A program made the translations under genes and the position numbers. A DNA stretch of 64,000 nucleotides from Corynebacterium sp. (GTDB lineage Bacteria; Actinomycetota; Actinomycetes; Mycobacteriales; Mycobacteriaceae), in contig JAUMTW010000007.1 of assembly GCA_030531005.1 (NCBI GenBank), positions 1 to 64,000 of the forward strand, in the 5' to 3' direction. This document shows, one piece after another, positions 55,492 through 64,000 of this stretch. The notes under the pieces were generated by a model. It saw nothing but the letters and a program-made list of their open reading frames with translations, made no database searches and was not told where the DNA came from. Every line of letters starts with the position of its first letter. Position 1 is the first letter of the stretch.

Positions 55492-57312
55492 GTGGACATT
55501 CAAGCGCTAGCCCAACAATTTAGCGATGAGCATGGTAACTTCCGGCTCGACCCCACCTGGACGTTGCCGATGCTCGGTGAATTCGTTTACGCCCAAGAAT
55601 CTCACGATAAGCAGCGCACCACCGTACGCTTTTTCGATCACAGCCAAGGGGAGGCTGAAATTACATACACGCGCGAGCAGGTTCGCACCCGCATTCTCGC
55701 GGTAGCAGCTCGCTTACAGCAGGTGGGGACACCAGGCCAACATGTTGCTATTTGCGCCCCAAATTCTCCGGAGTATCTGTTCGGGTTCTTAGGTGCCATG
55801 TATGCCGCCATGGTGCCCGTGCCACTGTATGATCCCCAAGAACCCGGGCATAAAGACCAGCTCGCCAGCGTCTTGGAGGTAGCCCAACCTGCAGTGGTGC
55901 TGACTAATCGGGCAGCTGCTGGTGCGGTACGTCGCCACTTTGCCTCCCGGCCAGTAGATAAGCGTCCTCGTATTCTCGCAATCGATGCTTTGCCAGACAC
56001 AGTGGCTGCAAGTTTTGATCCTGCGCATCCTGCAGTAACGCAGTGGGCTGCAGACACCGGTACAGCGCTCTTGGATGCTCCGGCAATGCTGCAATTTACT
56101 TCTGGGTCTACCCGTACTCCGGCAGGCGTCGAGCTTACGCATAAAAATTTGCTTACCAACATCATGCAAATCGTGCTCACCGCCAAGCTCTATGAACCTT
56201 TACGCTTTGTGAGCTGGTTGCCACTGCATCACGATATGGGCCTTATTCTGGCAGCTCTATCCTTGCTCATGGGGCACGAGATGGATCTACTGACTCCACG
56301 TGACTTCCTCTTTGATCCTCAGCGCTGGGCGCAGCGCCTTGATGCCAAACATAGTGATGCGATGGTCGCCACCTGTATTCCAAATTTTGCCCTGGAATTA
56401 GTCTCGCGCCCAGGTGTCGTGGATTTTAGTGGCATTGATCTCTCACGCGTGGGAGCATTTGTGGTGGGATCGGAACCGGTAAACCCTACAGCGGTGCGCA
56501 ACTTCATAGATGCGGCCATCCCGTACGGTTTCCCCGCAGCAAGTATGTGGCCTACTTATGGCTTGGCCGAAGCTGCTTTGCTTGCTGCCGTACCACAACA
56601 AGGAGCACTGCCAACCTCCATGTACTTTGAGCGCGCTGAGTTAAGCATGGGTAAGGCAGTGATTGGTGCAGCTGGTACTACGGAAATCATGGCCTGCGGT
56701 CGTACCATTTTTGGTCAAAGTCTCGCTATTGTGGATGCTGCCAATGGGCAGGAGCTTGCCGATGGGGAGATTGGGGAGATTTGGATTGCGGGCGGCAATG
56801 TGGCCCGCGGCTATTACCAAAACTCGCAGCAAACCGCAGCAACCTTCAGCAATAGAATTCGTGCGCGCGAGCAGGATTCGCGTGCTGCAGGTCGCGAGGA
56901 TGCCCAGTGGCTCGCCACCGGAGATTTGGGCGTGATCATTGATGGTGACCTCTATATCACCGGGCGCATAAAGGATCTCATCATCGTTGCGGGACGTAAT
57001 CACTATCCGCAGGATATTGAGCTCACAGTGCAAGAGGCTAGTGAAGATATCCGCCCAGCAGCTGTCGCTGCCTTTGCGATCGATGGTGTCGAGGGGGAGC
57101 AGCTTATTATTCTGGCCGAGCGAGATGTCAACGCAGATCCCGCTAATGATGCCGCAATGATGCCAGTGATTCGCGAGGCGGTTGCTAGCGCCCATGGCAT
57201 TGTTCCCGCTGATATTCGAATTCTGGACCCAGGCACGATCGCGCGTACGTCGTCAGGTAAGATTGCGCGCGCTAACAATCGCCTCCAGTATCTTGCATCT
57301 CGGGAGCAATAA
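55492..57312 (+). CDS. fadD32: Long-chain fatty acyl-AMP ligase FadD32
   Basis: The 606-residue enzyme activates the meromycolic (or equivalent) fatty acid as acyl-AMP and loads it on the Pks13 condensase. AMP-ligase motifs: LQFTSGSTRTPAGVELTH, LPLHHDMGLI, PTYGLAEA, ATGDLGVI and GRIKDLIIVAGRNHYPQDIE. Length is typical for FadD32. The GTG at 55492 follows AAGGAAGG. In other mycolate-forming species pks13 and accD4 follow directly; here the next gene is an unrelated dehydrogenase. Confidence 0.9.
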   Translation: MDIQALAQQFSDEHGNFRLDPTWTLPMLGEFVYAQESHDKQRTTVRFFDHSQGEAEITYTREQVRTRILAVAARLQQVGTPGQHVAICAPNSPEYLFGFLGAMYAAMVPVPLYDPQEPGHKDQLASVLEVAQPAVVLTNRAAAGAVRRHFASRPVDKRPRILAIDALPDTVAASFDPAHPAVTQWAADTGTALLDAPAMLQFTSGSTRTPAGVELTHKNLLTNIMQIVLTAKLYEPLRFVSWLPLHHDMGLILAALSLLMGHEMDLLTPRDFLFDPQRWAQRLDAKHSDAMVATCIPNFALELVSRPGVVDFSGIDLSRVGAFVVGSEPVNPTAVRNFIDAAIPYGFPAASMWPTYGLAEAALLAAVPQQGALPTSMYFERAELSMGKAVIGAAGTTEIMACGRTIFGQSLAIVDAANGQELADGEIGEIWIAGGNVARGYYQNSQQTAATFSNRIRAREQDSRAAGREDAQWLATGDLGVIIDGDLYITGRIKDLIIVAGRNHYPQDIELTVQEASEDIRPAAVAAFAIDGVEGEQLIILAERDVNADPANDAAMMPVIREAVASAHGIVPADIRILDPGTIARTSSGKIARANNRLQYLASREQ

Positions 57313-57676
57313 AGGGTGGAGAGAGAATGTGCGCACCGCGAAACGCCCGGCGTTCGGCCTCGTGTATGTGTGTCACGAATGAGCCTACAATGCTTCTATC
57401 TGGTGGCATGTTGGCCTTTGCTGTGTGGTTGAAATGATTGCATCGTGCCTTAAATTTACGTTTTTGAAGTGCGGTTAAGGTTCGCTTTATCTTTGTGCTC
57501 TGGGGGTGCAAGATGGGGGTAGGTAGGTGAATGGGCATGATTGGGATGAATTGGCGCTTTTCCAGCTAAAACGTAGTATATGTGCAAAATTTGAGCTGCG
57601 TCAGAGCGATGAGCGTGTGTCATCTCACGCACATATATTTCAGTGATAAATACACTGCCTCCGATATACTAAGGGT
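57313..57676. other. Intergenic region where pks13 is normally found
   Basis: The 364 bases contain no open frame and no fragment resembling Pks13. An inverted repeat GCGTG-N8-CACGC (57613-57630) lies upstream of the next gene's -10 box. Confidence 0.5.
57665..57670 (+). promoter_or_regulatory. Leaderless -10 box of the FAD/Fe-S dehydrogenase
   Basis: TATACT, a near-consensus -10, lies six bases before ATG 57677. Confidence 0.55.
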
Positions 57677-60646
57677 ATGACTGCCACTCATCCCAAAGCC
57701 ACCCATGAACGCGTGCACAGCCATGCACACTCAGAGAATCCCATCACTGTCACCGCTGCCGCCCGCAGCGCCCGTTTTGCAAAGTTTGCCGAAGAATTAA
57801 GCAAACTACCAGGCAGAACTATCGAGCATACGGATGATCCTTTAACACGGATCGCTAATGCCCATGATGCCTCCCACTACCTGCTAATCCCGCAAGGAGT
57901 GGTGCGGCCCCAAAGTGCGGAGCAAGTAGCGCGGATTATGGCTGCCGCGGATCGCTGCAATTTGGAAGTCAGCTTCCGCTCTGGCGGCACTAGTCTTTCC
58001 GGCCAGGCTTCTACGGATGCCTTGATGGTCGATACCCGGCGCGGGTTTCAGCATGTCACCGTTTTAGATGAGGGCAAGCGGGTTCGCGTCCAACCCGGCG
58101 CTACTGTCACCATGGTGAACTCCTACCTCGCACCATATCAACGCAAGTTAGGCCCAGATCCGGCATCTTCGAATGCTTGTACCATCGGCGGGGTTGTGGC
58201 TAATAACTCTTCGGGTATGCACTGTGGTACGCAACTGAATACCTACCAAACCCTAGACTCCCTGCAGTTCATCTTGCCAAGCGGCACCTTTATAGATTCT
58301 GCAGCTCCAAATGCTACTGCGGAGTTTAAGGAAAAAGAGCCTGAGCTTTTCGAAGGTCTTACCCGTCTGCGCCGCTATATTCTGGACCACCCAAATTTGG
58401 TGCGCAAGATTGAACAGCAGTACTCCATGAAGAACACCATGGGCTATGGGTTGAACTCCTTTATCGACTATGAGAATCCCCTGGAAATCTTCACCCATTT
58501 GCTCATTGGTTCGGAAGGAACCCTGGCCTATATTGCCGAAGCAACTTTTCATACTATTGAAATCAAGCCTGAGGTATCCACTGGCCTGCTGGTATTTTCC
58601 AATTTGATTGATGCTTCTTCGGCCGTGCCGCAATTAGTCGCTGATGGCTTCCAGACTGCTGAGCTGCTTGATGCCACTAGCTTGAAGGTGGCCCAAACCA
58701 CTGGCTCCGCAGCGCGTTCGATTATGAACATTGATGTGAAGGACCACGCAGCCTTGCTGGTGGAATTCACCGGTTATTCCAAACAAGAGCTCCAAGATCG
58801 TTACCAGGCTGCTCTGCCAAATCTGCAGAGTTTGCCTCTAGCCATCCCACATGAGATGACTTCGGATACTAAAGAACGTGGCTTGCTGTGGGCAACTCGC
58901 AATAACCTTTACGCCGCGGTTGCAGGTGCGCGCCCTTCGGGGACCAACGCTTTGCTGGAAGATGTCGTAGTACCGGTCGAAAAACTCGGCCACGCCTGTG
59001 ATGACCTCACCAAGCTTTTTCATGAGCACAACTATCCTGGTGCCGTTATCTTTGGTCATGCTAAGGATGGCAACGTCCACTTCCTGCTCAATGAGGAATT
59101 CCGGGATGCTCACAAGCTGGATCGCTATAAGCAATTTACCGAAGACATGGTAGATGTCATCCTCGGCTATGATGGCTCACTGAAAGCAGAGCACGGCACC
59201 GGCCGTATCATGGCCCCATATATTGAGCGCCAATTTGGCCCCGAACTCTATGGCGTGATGCGCGAGATTAAGAACTTGGCAGACCCAAAGTGCATGCTGA
59301 ACCCGGGAGTTATCATCACGGATGACCCCAACGAGTACGCGCAAAACCTCAAAGTCGCCGACACTATTGAAAAGGTTGCCGATCGTTGCGTGGAGTGTGG
59401 TTACTGCGAGCCAGTGTGTCCTTCGCGCAATCTCACCTTGACTCCACGCCAGCGCATTGTTGTTCGCCGCGAAATCGCTGCTGCAGAAAACCGTGGCGAC
59501 ACCGAACTCGCCGCTGAACTGCGAAAGCAATGGCAATATAGCGGCCAAGACACCTGTGCTGTAGATGGTATGTGTCTGACCCGCTGCCCAGTGGGCATTA
59601 ATACGGGCGACCTCATCCGCCAGTTGCGGGCCGAAGACGCCGGTTCGGTTGCACAAGCTGGGTGGAAGGCTGCCGCACTTGGCTGGAAATATGGTGCCAA
59701 GGCTGGGTCCGTAGCAATGACAGTGGCAGATCATCTGCCGAATTCGTTGGTGAGTGGCATCACTGGGGCAGCACGCAAAGTGGTCAATGAAGATATGTTG
59801 CCAATGTATAAAAAGGAATTACCCGCTGGTGGCCCTTGGCGACAGGAAGTAACCACCTACCATGCAGACTTTGTATTCTTCCCGGCCTGCGTCAATGAAA
59901 TGTTTGGTGGCATCGATGGCGCTGGCAACCCGGCAATGAATTCGACCCAGGCATTCGAAGAATTAGCAGTGCGTGCCGGACTACGCTGGCGCACCCCCAA
60001 AAATATTGGGGCAATGTGCTGTGGTACCCCATGGAAATCTAAGGGCATGACCAAAGGGTACGCAGTGATGCAATCGCGGGTTTTACGTGGGCTCTGGGAG
60101 GCTAGCGAACAAGGCACGATCCCCATTGTGTGTGATGCTGCTTCGTGTACTGAAGGCCTGCAGGTAATGCGTGACATCATCAAGGAAGCTGCACTCCAAG
60201 ATCCACAGTGGAGCCAGCTCAAGATCCTAGATGCGGTAGAATTCTGTGCCACTACGGTGTTACCGCTACTGGATGTGCAACGACAATTGCAATCCTTGGT
60301 TTTGCATCCCACTTGCTCGTTGACTCACCTGGGACTTATCGAACAGATGCGTACTCTTGGGCAAGCTGTCGCCCAAGAAGTGGTGATCCCTCAACACTGG
60401 GGTTGCTGTGCTTATGCGGGTGATCGGGGTATGTTGCATCCTGAACTAACGCAAAGTGCTACCCAAGCAGAGGCAGCGGAAGTCAATGAGCGTCCTTATG
60501 AGGCTTATGCTTCTATTAACCGGACATGTGAGCAGGGTATGACGGAGGCAACTGGGCAAAATTATCAGAATCTCTTTCAACTACTGGAATGGGCTACACG
60601 TAGTGAAGCCACAGCAACTGCAGGTGCCAAGCAAGCGGATGAGTAG
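57677..60646 (+). CDS. FAD-linked, Fe-S-containing 2-hydroxyacid dehydrogenase (YdiJ-like)
   Basis: The 989-residue protein joins an N-terminal FAD-binding type 4 oxidase domain (SFRSGGTSLSGQA, GGVVANNSSGMHCG; about 60-275), its C-terminal cap (about 290-540), two 4Fe-4S clusters (CVECGYCEPVC and CAVDGMCLTRC, about 575-645) and a CCG/heterodisulfide-reductase-like domain (MCCGTPWKSKG, HPTCSLTHLG, WGCCAYAGDRG). This is the D-2-hydroxyglutarate/D-lactate dehydrogenase YdiJ layout; it should pass electrons to quinone or another carrier. Leaderless start. Substrate not certain. Confidence 0.85.
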   Translation: MTATHPKATHERVHSHAHSENPITVTAAARSARFAKFAEELSKLPGRTIEHTDDPLTRIANAHDASHYLLIPQGVVRPQSAEQVARIMAAADRCNLEVSFRSGGTSLSGQASTDALMVDTRRGFQHVTVLDEGKRVRVQPGATVTMVNSYLAPYQRKLGPDPASSNACTIGGVVANNSSGMHCGTQLNTYQTLDSLQFILPSGTFIDSAAPNATAEFKEKEPELFEGLTRLRRYILDHPNLVRKIEQQYSMKNTMGYGLNSFIDYENPLEIFTHLLIGSEGTLAYIAEATFHTIEIKPEVSTGLLVFSNLIDASSAVPQLVADGFQTAELLDATSLKVAQTTGSAARSIMNIDVKDHAALLVEFTGYSKQELQDRYQAALPNLQSLPLAIPHEMTSDTKERGLLWATRNNLYAAVAGARPSGTNALLEDVVVPVEKLGHACDDLTKLFHEHNYPGAVIFGHAKDGNVHFLLNEEFRDAHKLDRYKQFTEDMVDVILGYDGSLKAEHGTGRIMAPYIERQFGPELYGVMREIKNLADPKCMLNPGVIITDDPNEYAQNLKVADTIEKVADRCVECGYCEPVCPSRNLTLTPRQRIVVRREIAAAENRGDTELAAELRKQWQYSGQDTCAVDGMCLTRCPVGINTGDLIRQLRAEDAGSVAQAGWKAAALGWKYGAKAGSVAMTVADHLPNSLVSGITGAARKVVNEDMLPMYKKELPAGGPWRQEVTTYHADFVFFPACVNEMFGGIDGAGNPAMNSTQAFEELAVRAGLRWRTPKNIGAMCCGTPWKSKGMTKGYAVMQSRVLRGLWEASEQGTIPIVCDAASCTEGLQVMRDIIKEAALQDPQWSQLKILDAVEFCATTVLPLLDVQRQLQSLVLHPTCSLTHLGLIEQMRTLGQAVAQEVVIPQHWGCCAYAGDRGMLHPELTQSATQAEAAEVNERPYEAYASINRTCEQGMTEATGQNYQNLFQLLEWATRSEATATAGAKQADE

Positions 60647-61031
60647 GAGGAATCCTGCCCCTGAGTTTGAAGACAGTGTTGCTATTAATTGTCAGTAGTT
60701 GTTAGTCGGGCGCTGACGCTGCGGCAACTCGATAAGGGATGCTTGAAAGCGGTAAGCGCCTACTCCGTGTTTGTGCTGATTCGAAACATCAGTTGCAGCA
60801 GAGCAGCAAAAGACGAAGAGTGGGTGCGCAGTTTTGCAGCCAAGAACCAAAAATGGGCATTCATTGAGAATTCTAGTGCTGGGCACTACATTCTAAACAA
60901 TGCGGTTTGCTACGGTGCAGGCCTTTTGCAAGCCAATGGCGCCATGGGCATTTGTGTAGGACCACTACCGCAATGCGACATGGTAGCCCGAATTTTTTCC
61001 TTGGATGCACCCACAATGAAAGGTGTCCTCT
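60647..61031. other. Intergenic region before the PAP2-type gene
   Basis: An open frame at 60689-61057 is Cys-rich without a domain and overlaps the next start; it is not supported. GAAAGG at 61018-61023 is the ribosome binding site of the next gene. Confidence 0.4.
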
Positions 61032-62252
61032 GTGTCTGCTGCTGCAAAGCTGAATGATGCGCAATCTGCCGCTGATGTGCCATCGGCAAGCTGGAAGCAG
61101 CGAGTATATGACCGATGGAATACCAACGAACCCTACCAATACCACTGGTCGTGGTTGCGAAAACTCAGTGATGAGCAACTGCACAAAATTCGCTGGATAG
61201 GGTTTGGGATCTGGGCATTATCGGTGGCACTCGTGGGCCTTTTTATGGGCTGGTCCGTAATACTTGGATCCTGGTTTACCCTGGCATTTGTGGGCTTTGG
61301 TATAGCCTGTATTGGGCATAGTAGGTTGCTGCGATTGTATGTAGACTGGGCCCCATTTGTATTGTTCATCATAGTATATGGGTGGATTAAGCATCTAGCT
61401 CGTTGGATTGAGATTCCGGTGCACTGGCACTTAGCACTCAATATAGATCGTTGGCTCTTTGGCGGTACCGTGCCAAATGTGTGGGTGCAAGAGCACTGGC
61501 GCTATGCCACCCCGCCGTGGTGGGAGTTTATTCTCATGGCGGTTTACTCCTCTTATTTCTTCATGCCGTATCTGGCAGCTTTCTTTATTTGGGTGCGCTC
61601 CCGAGTGGAATTTCGGCGCTATATCCTGGGTTTTCTAGGGGTAACCCTCGTAGGATTTAGTATCTATACTTTGCTACCAGCAGCGCCCCCATGGGCTGCA
61701 GCCCGCTGTACTGCAGCCGATGTGGTAGAAAAACCAGCACATACTCCGTGCATGTTTTCAGCAGAGCACGCTGGACAGGGATCGCTCTTAGGTGCGGTAG
61801 AGAATCAGCATGATTCCCCAGAACCGTGGGTGCTGCGCTTGACGGCTCGGGCTTGGGGTGAAATAGCTCCCGGCAACTTAGCGAGTGGTCTCGAAGAATT
61901 CCAATACGGCGCCCGCCGAGAACTACGTGAAGCAGATAAGCCGACTCAAACTCCAGTAGCACCAGTCGATTCTGGAGAAGGCATTTTGGTCAGCGCCTAT
62001 GAATCGACGAACCTGGTAGCAGCTGTACCTTCCCTCCATGCAGCCTTGACCATGTTCATAGCGAGTCATCTATTATTTGCACGCCGCTGGAAAACTGGAT
62101 TGTTGGCGCTGGCTTATGCACTCACCATGGCCTTTGCCCTCGTATTTTTTGCCGAGCACTATGTTTTCGACATCATCCTTGGTTGGATACTTGCTATTAG
62201 CATCCCAGGCTTACTAGCCCGGCGAGCCAGACGCAAGGCTGTCCGACTTTAG
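61032..62252 (+). CDS. Polytopic PAP2/inositolphosphotransferase-like membrane protein
   Basis: The protein of 406 residues has a charged N-terminus, about seven membrane helices, a loop of about 90 residues between helices and PAP2-type catalytic motifs near the C-terminus: VPSLHAALT (His) and AEHYVFDIILGW (His, Asp). This resembles the Aur1/Ipt1-like inositolphosphotransferase branch of the PAP2 superfamily, which transfers phospho-head groups to lipids. GTG 61032 is chosen for GAAAGG eight bases upstream; GTG 61023 is also possible. Function uncertain. Confidence 0.78.
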   Translation: MSAAAKLNDAQSAADVPSASWKQRVYDRWNTNEPYQYHWSWLRKLSDEQLHKIRWIGFGIWALSVALVGLFMGWSVILGSWFTLAFVGFGIACIGHSRLLRLYVDWAPFVLFIIVYGWIKHLARWIEIPVHWHLALNIDRWLFGGTVPNVWVQEHWRYATPPWWEFILMAVYSSYFFMPYLAAFFIWVRSRVEFRRYILGFLGVTLVGFSIYTLLPAAPPWAAARCTAADVVEKPAHTPCMFSAEHAGQGSLLGAVENQHDSPEPWVLRLTARAWGEIAPGNLASGLEEFQYGARRELREADKPTQTPVAPVDSGEGILVSAYESTNLVAAVPSLHAALTMFIASHLLFARRWKTGLLALAYALTMAFALVFFAEHYVFDIILGWILAISIPGLLARRARRKAVRL

Positions 62253-62472
62253 CATCTGGTTAGCACGCACCGGGCAACCTCCATGGCAGGACAAATCTAG
62301 CTACGCAAGTTCTCCAAGGTTAGTGTTGCGCTGAAAAGAGGGTTTACCCGGGCAGATTGCTCTTTCATATTCCTCGTTACTTCCAGCAACAAGCAAGATA
62401 TGTGAGGAAGTCCAGGTGCTTTAGGTGCTATAGTACGAGCTACCACTACTAAGTTAAGTTTCTAAGGACAGC

Positions 62473-63267
62473 ATGATGGCAACAGGCACAGTTTTGGTCA
62501 TCCGCCATGTAGGTTTTGAAGATCTGGGAATCTTGGAAGAAGTTTTCCACCAGCGCGGACTGAACGTGCAATATTGGGATGCCGGCATTGATGAGGTTTC
62601 TGCCCTCCAAACTGCAGAAGCAGATATCGTGGTAGCGCTGGGTGGCCCACTTGGCGCTAATGATGAGGCCCGGTATCCCTGGTTGAGAGCGGAGCGTGAT
62701 TTCTTGACCAAACACATTGAATCCAAGACACCTATATTGGGCATCTGCTTGGGTGCGCAATTGCTTGCCCAAATACTCGGTGGGCGGGTGCAACAGCAAG
62801 CCGCACCAGAAATTGGGTGGGCGCCAGTGACTTTGACCCCACTCGGACAGAATTCTTTGCTACAGCCGGTGGCAGATTTACCAGTTTTACATTGGCATGG
62901 TGATGGATTTGTGGTGCCCGAACCAGCAGAAGTGCTAGCTTCGACGGAACTTTGTCCGCAACAGGCATTTGGATGGCGCCCCTCCCAGAAACGTGACGAA
63001 ACTGCTTATCAAGTATTGGGATTGCAATTTCATATTGAAGCGCAGAGTCAATATATTGAGCGCTGGTGTATTGGGCATGCGCATGAATTAGCGGCTCATG
63101 GTTGTGATTTAGCAAAGATTCGCAGCGATAGCGCCAGCTATGGTCCCCAGTTGCAACCTATAGCGCAAGACATTTTGCACACTTGGCTAGACCAGCTACT
63201 CCAGGCAGGGTATCTGAGAGCGCAGCAGTCCAAGAGTCTGACGAAGCGTTCAAACAGGTCATCTTAG
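62473..63267 (+). CDS. Class I glutamine amidotransferase with a phage-derived 3' end
   Basis: The 264-residue protein has the triad Cys92 (GICLGAQ), His187 and Glu189 (LQFHIEA), so it is a GATase1-family protein of the stand-alone GMP synthase-like type; the ammonia acceptor is unknown. AAGGA precedes the ATG. The domain appears complete by about residue 245 (WLDQLLQAG). The last 19 residues (YLRAQQSKSLTKRSNRSS) come from DNA that, in another frame, encodes HK97-type capsid protein. The native stop was therefore probably replaced when phage DNA joined here. Confidence 0.8.
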   Translation: MMATGTVLVIRHVGFEDLGILEEVFHQRGLNVQYWDAGIDEVSALQTAEADIVVALGGPLGANDEARYPWLRAERDFLTKHIESKTPILGICLGAQLLAQILGGRVQQQAAPEIGWAPVTLTPLGQNSLLQPVADLPVLHWHGDGFVVPEPAEVLASTELCPQQAFGWRPSQKRDETAYQVLGLQFHIEAQSQYIERWCIGHAHELAAHGCDLAKIRSDSASYGPQLQPIAQDILHTWLDQLLQAGYLRAQQSKSLTKRSNRSS

Positions 63268-63876
63268 GGGTTTATAAGCTCGCTACCTTCATCAAGGTCA
63301 GTGAAGAACTCCTGGTCGATTCCGCGTTCAACATTGAGGCGTATTTGGCCAGCGAGTTCGGGCGGCGTATCGGCGCTGCTGAAGAAGAAGCCTTCCTGGT
63401 TGGGGATGGGTCCAATAAGCCCACCGGCATTTTCGCCAAGAGCGACGGCGCCGAAGAAGGCCTCAAGATCGCCGGCCAGACCGCGATCACCGCAGACGAG
63501 CACATTGATCTATTCTATGCGCTTCGCGCTCCCGTACCGCAAGAACGCCGTATGGATGACCAACGACTCCCCGGCCGTTAAGGACAATCAGGGCCAGTAC
63601 CTGTGGCAACCAGCCCTCACAGCAGGCGCACCGGACATGATCCTAGGCCGTCCCATCCACACTAGCTCCTTCGTTCCCGAACTCAAGGCAGGAGCAAATG
63701 CCGTGGCGTTTGGTTGCCTATCTTACTACTGGATCGTAGACCGCGAGGGCCGCTCTTTCAAGCGTCTCAATGAACTGTTTGCGACGACGGATCAGGTGGG
63801 GGGCATGGCAACCCAACGCGTCGACGGCAAGTTGATCCTGCCCGAAGCGGTCAAGGTCCTGCCCCAGAAAGCCTGA
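63211..63876 (+). pseudogene. HK97-type phage major capsid protein, 5'-truncated and frameshifted
   Basis: One frame encodes ESDEAFKQVILGVYKLATF, KVSEELL, EAYLASEFGRRIGAAEEEAFL and up to DLFYALRAP. The matching continuation PYRKNAVWMTND ... LKAGANAVAFGCLSYYWIVDREGRSFKRLNELFA ... VDGKLILPEA is in the next frame. One extra C in GCTCCCGTACC (about 63528-63536) explains the shift. The N-terminal half of the capsid protein is missing, and the MTNDSPAVKDNQGQY segment looks shortened. It is a remnant that cannot make an intact capsid. Confidence 0.82.
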
Positions 63877-63912
63877 TGGGAAACCTAGTTGGAGGGGAGG
63901 TGGTGTAAAACC

Positions 63913-64000
63913 ATGGCACGCATGTTTAACCAAACCCAGTTCATCGAGGCCCTCAAAGCCAACCTGGTGCTTGAGCACGGTGAGGATGATGAGCTACTGG
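63913..64000 (+). CDS. Phage head-tail connector-like protein, partial
   Basis: ATG follows GGAGGGGAGG. The visible 29 codons read MARMFNQTQFIEALKANL, then VLEHGEDDELL; the helical, acidic start and the place right after the capsid gene fit a gp6-like head-tail connector. The gene runs off the window, so completeness is unknown. Confidence 0.5.
   Translation, partial: MARMFNQTQFIEALKANLVLEHGEDDELL

Noticed and set aside
57613..57630. GCGTG-N8-CACGC as a lactate-regulator operator
   Set aside because: The arms are only five bases and do not match the LldR-type consensus I know; kept only as a note in the intergenic entry.
60689..61057. 122-codon open frame before the PAP2-type gene
   Set aside because: It has no domain, is unusually Cys-rich, lacks a convincing ribosome binding site and overlaps the start of the supported downstream gene in another frame.
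63301..63876. Separate 191-codon protein starting at 63301
   Set aside because: Only its second half is protein-like; that half is the frameshifted continuation of the phage capsid, so it was merged into one pseudogene.

Overview
The window is a chromosome segment from a Corynebacterium. The mycolate and arabinogalactan envelope genes (glf, glfT2, PAP2, ubiA, three mycolyltransferases, a Rv3802c-like cutinase, fadD32) lie in the order known for this genus. The flanking genes (sodA-msrA, ldh, glpQ1, lcpB, pheA, serS) also match the C. glutamicum/C. diphtheriae arrangement as I recall it. Many starts are leaderless (a -10 box 6-7 nt before ATG/GTG), as is common in corynebacteria. The species cannot be fixed from sequence reading alone.

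Region 1 (1-10.8 kb): an NAD(P)-binding reductase, then a trehalose module. treR and an RluA pseudouridine synthase run left; treP (PTS EIIBCA) and treC run right, with two TreR-type palindromes between them. A universal stress protein, a small GlsB/YeaQ membrane protein and a TetR regulator follow. Region 2 (10.8-21.2 kb): a class E sortase with a very long low-complexity N-terminus and a 50-residue membrane protein; a DUF2020 lipoprotein and a histidine kinase whose start codons overlap head to head; the response regulator; a DUF6474 protein; a RecB-like nuclease; and a membrane cupredoxin. Region 3 (21.2-38 kb): housekeeping and metabolism: sodA, msrA, ldh, glpQ1, DUF5926, an alanine/glycine:Na+ symporter, lcpB, a CPBP protease, an amidase, pheA, a mini-metalloprotease, a septum-formation protein, serS, a PlsC-like acyltransferase and a HAD phosphatase.

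Region 4 (38-57.3 kb) is the cell envelope locus: a secreted PGRP-type amidase, glf, a secreted alpha/beta hydrolase, glfT2-PAP2-ubiA (galactan polymerisation and decaprenylphosphoryl-arabinose donor supply), mytB, a second mytB-like gene, mytA with LGFP repeats, a DUF732 lipoprotein, the cutinase-like enzyme and fadD32. Two expected parts are missing from their usual places: aftB between ubiA and the first mycolyltransferase, and pks13-accD4 after fadD32. Region 5 (57.7-64 kb): a large FAD/Fe-S dehydrogenase, a PAP2-type membrane protein and a glutamine amidotransferase whose 3' end runs into a decayed HK97-type prophage head region that leaves the window.

The most interesting points are the zero-spacing divergent leaderless promoter pair at 14618-14645, the missing aftB and pks13-accD4, the giant sortase E, the ATG-TAA-ATG start region at 9638, the T9G8 tract upstream of the second mycolyltransferase, and the phage-host gene junction at about 63.2 kb. 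No tRNA, rRNA, CRISPR array, IS element or restriction system was found.
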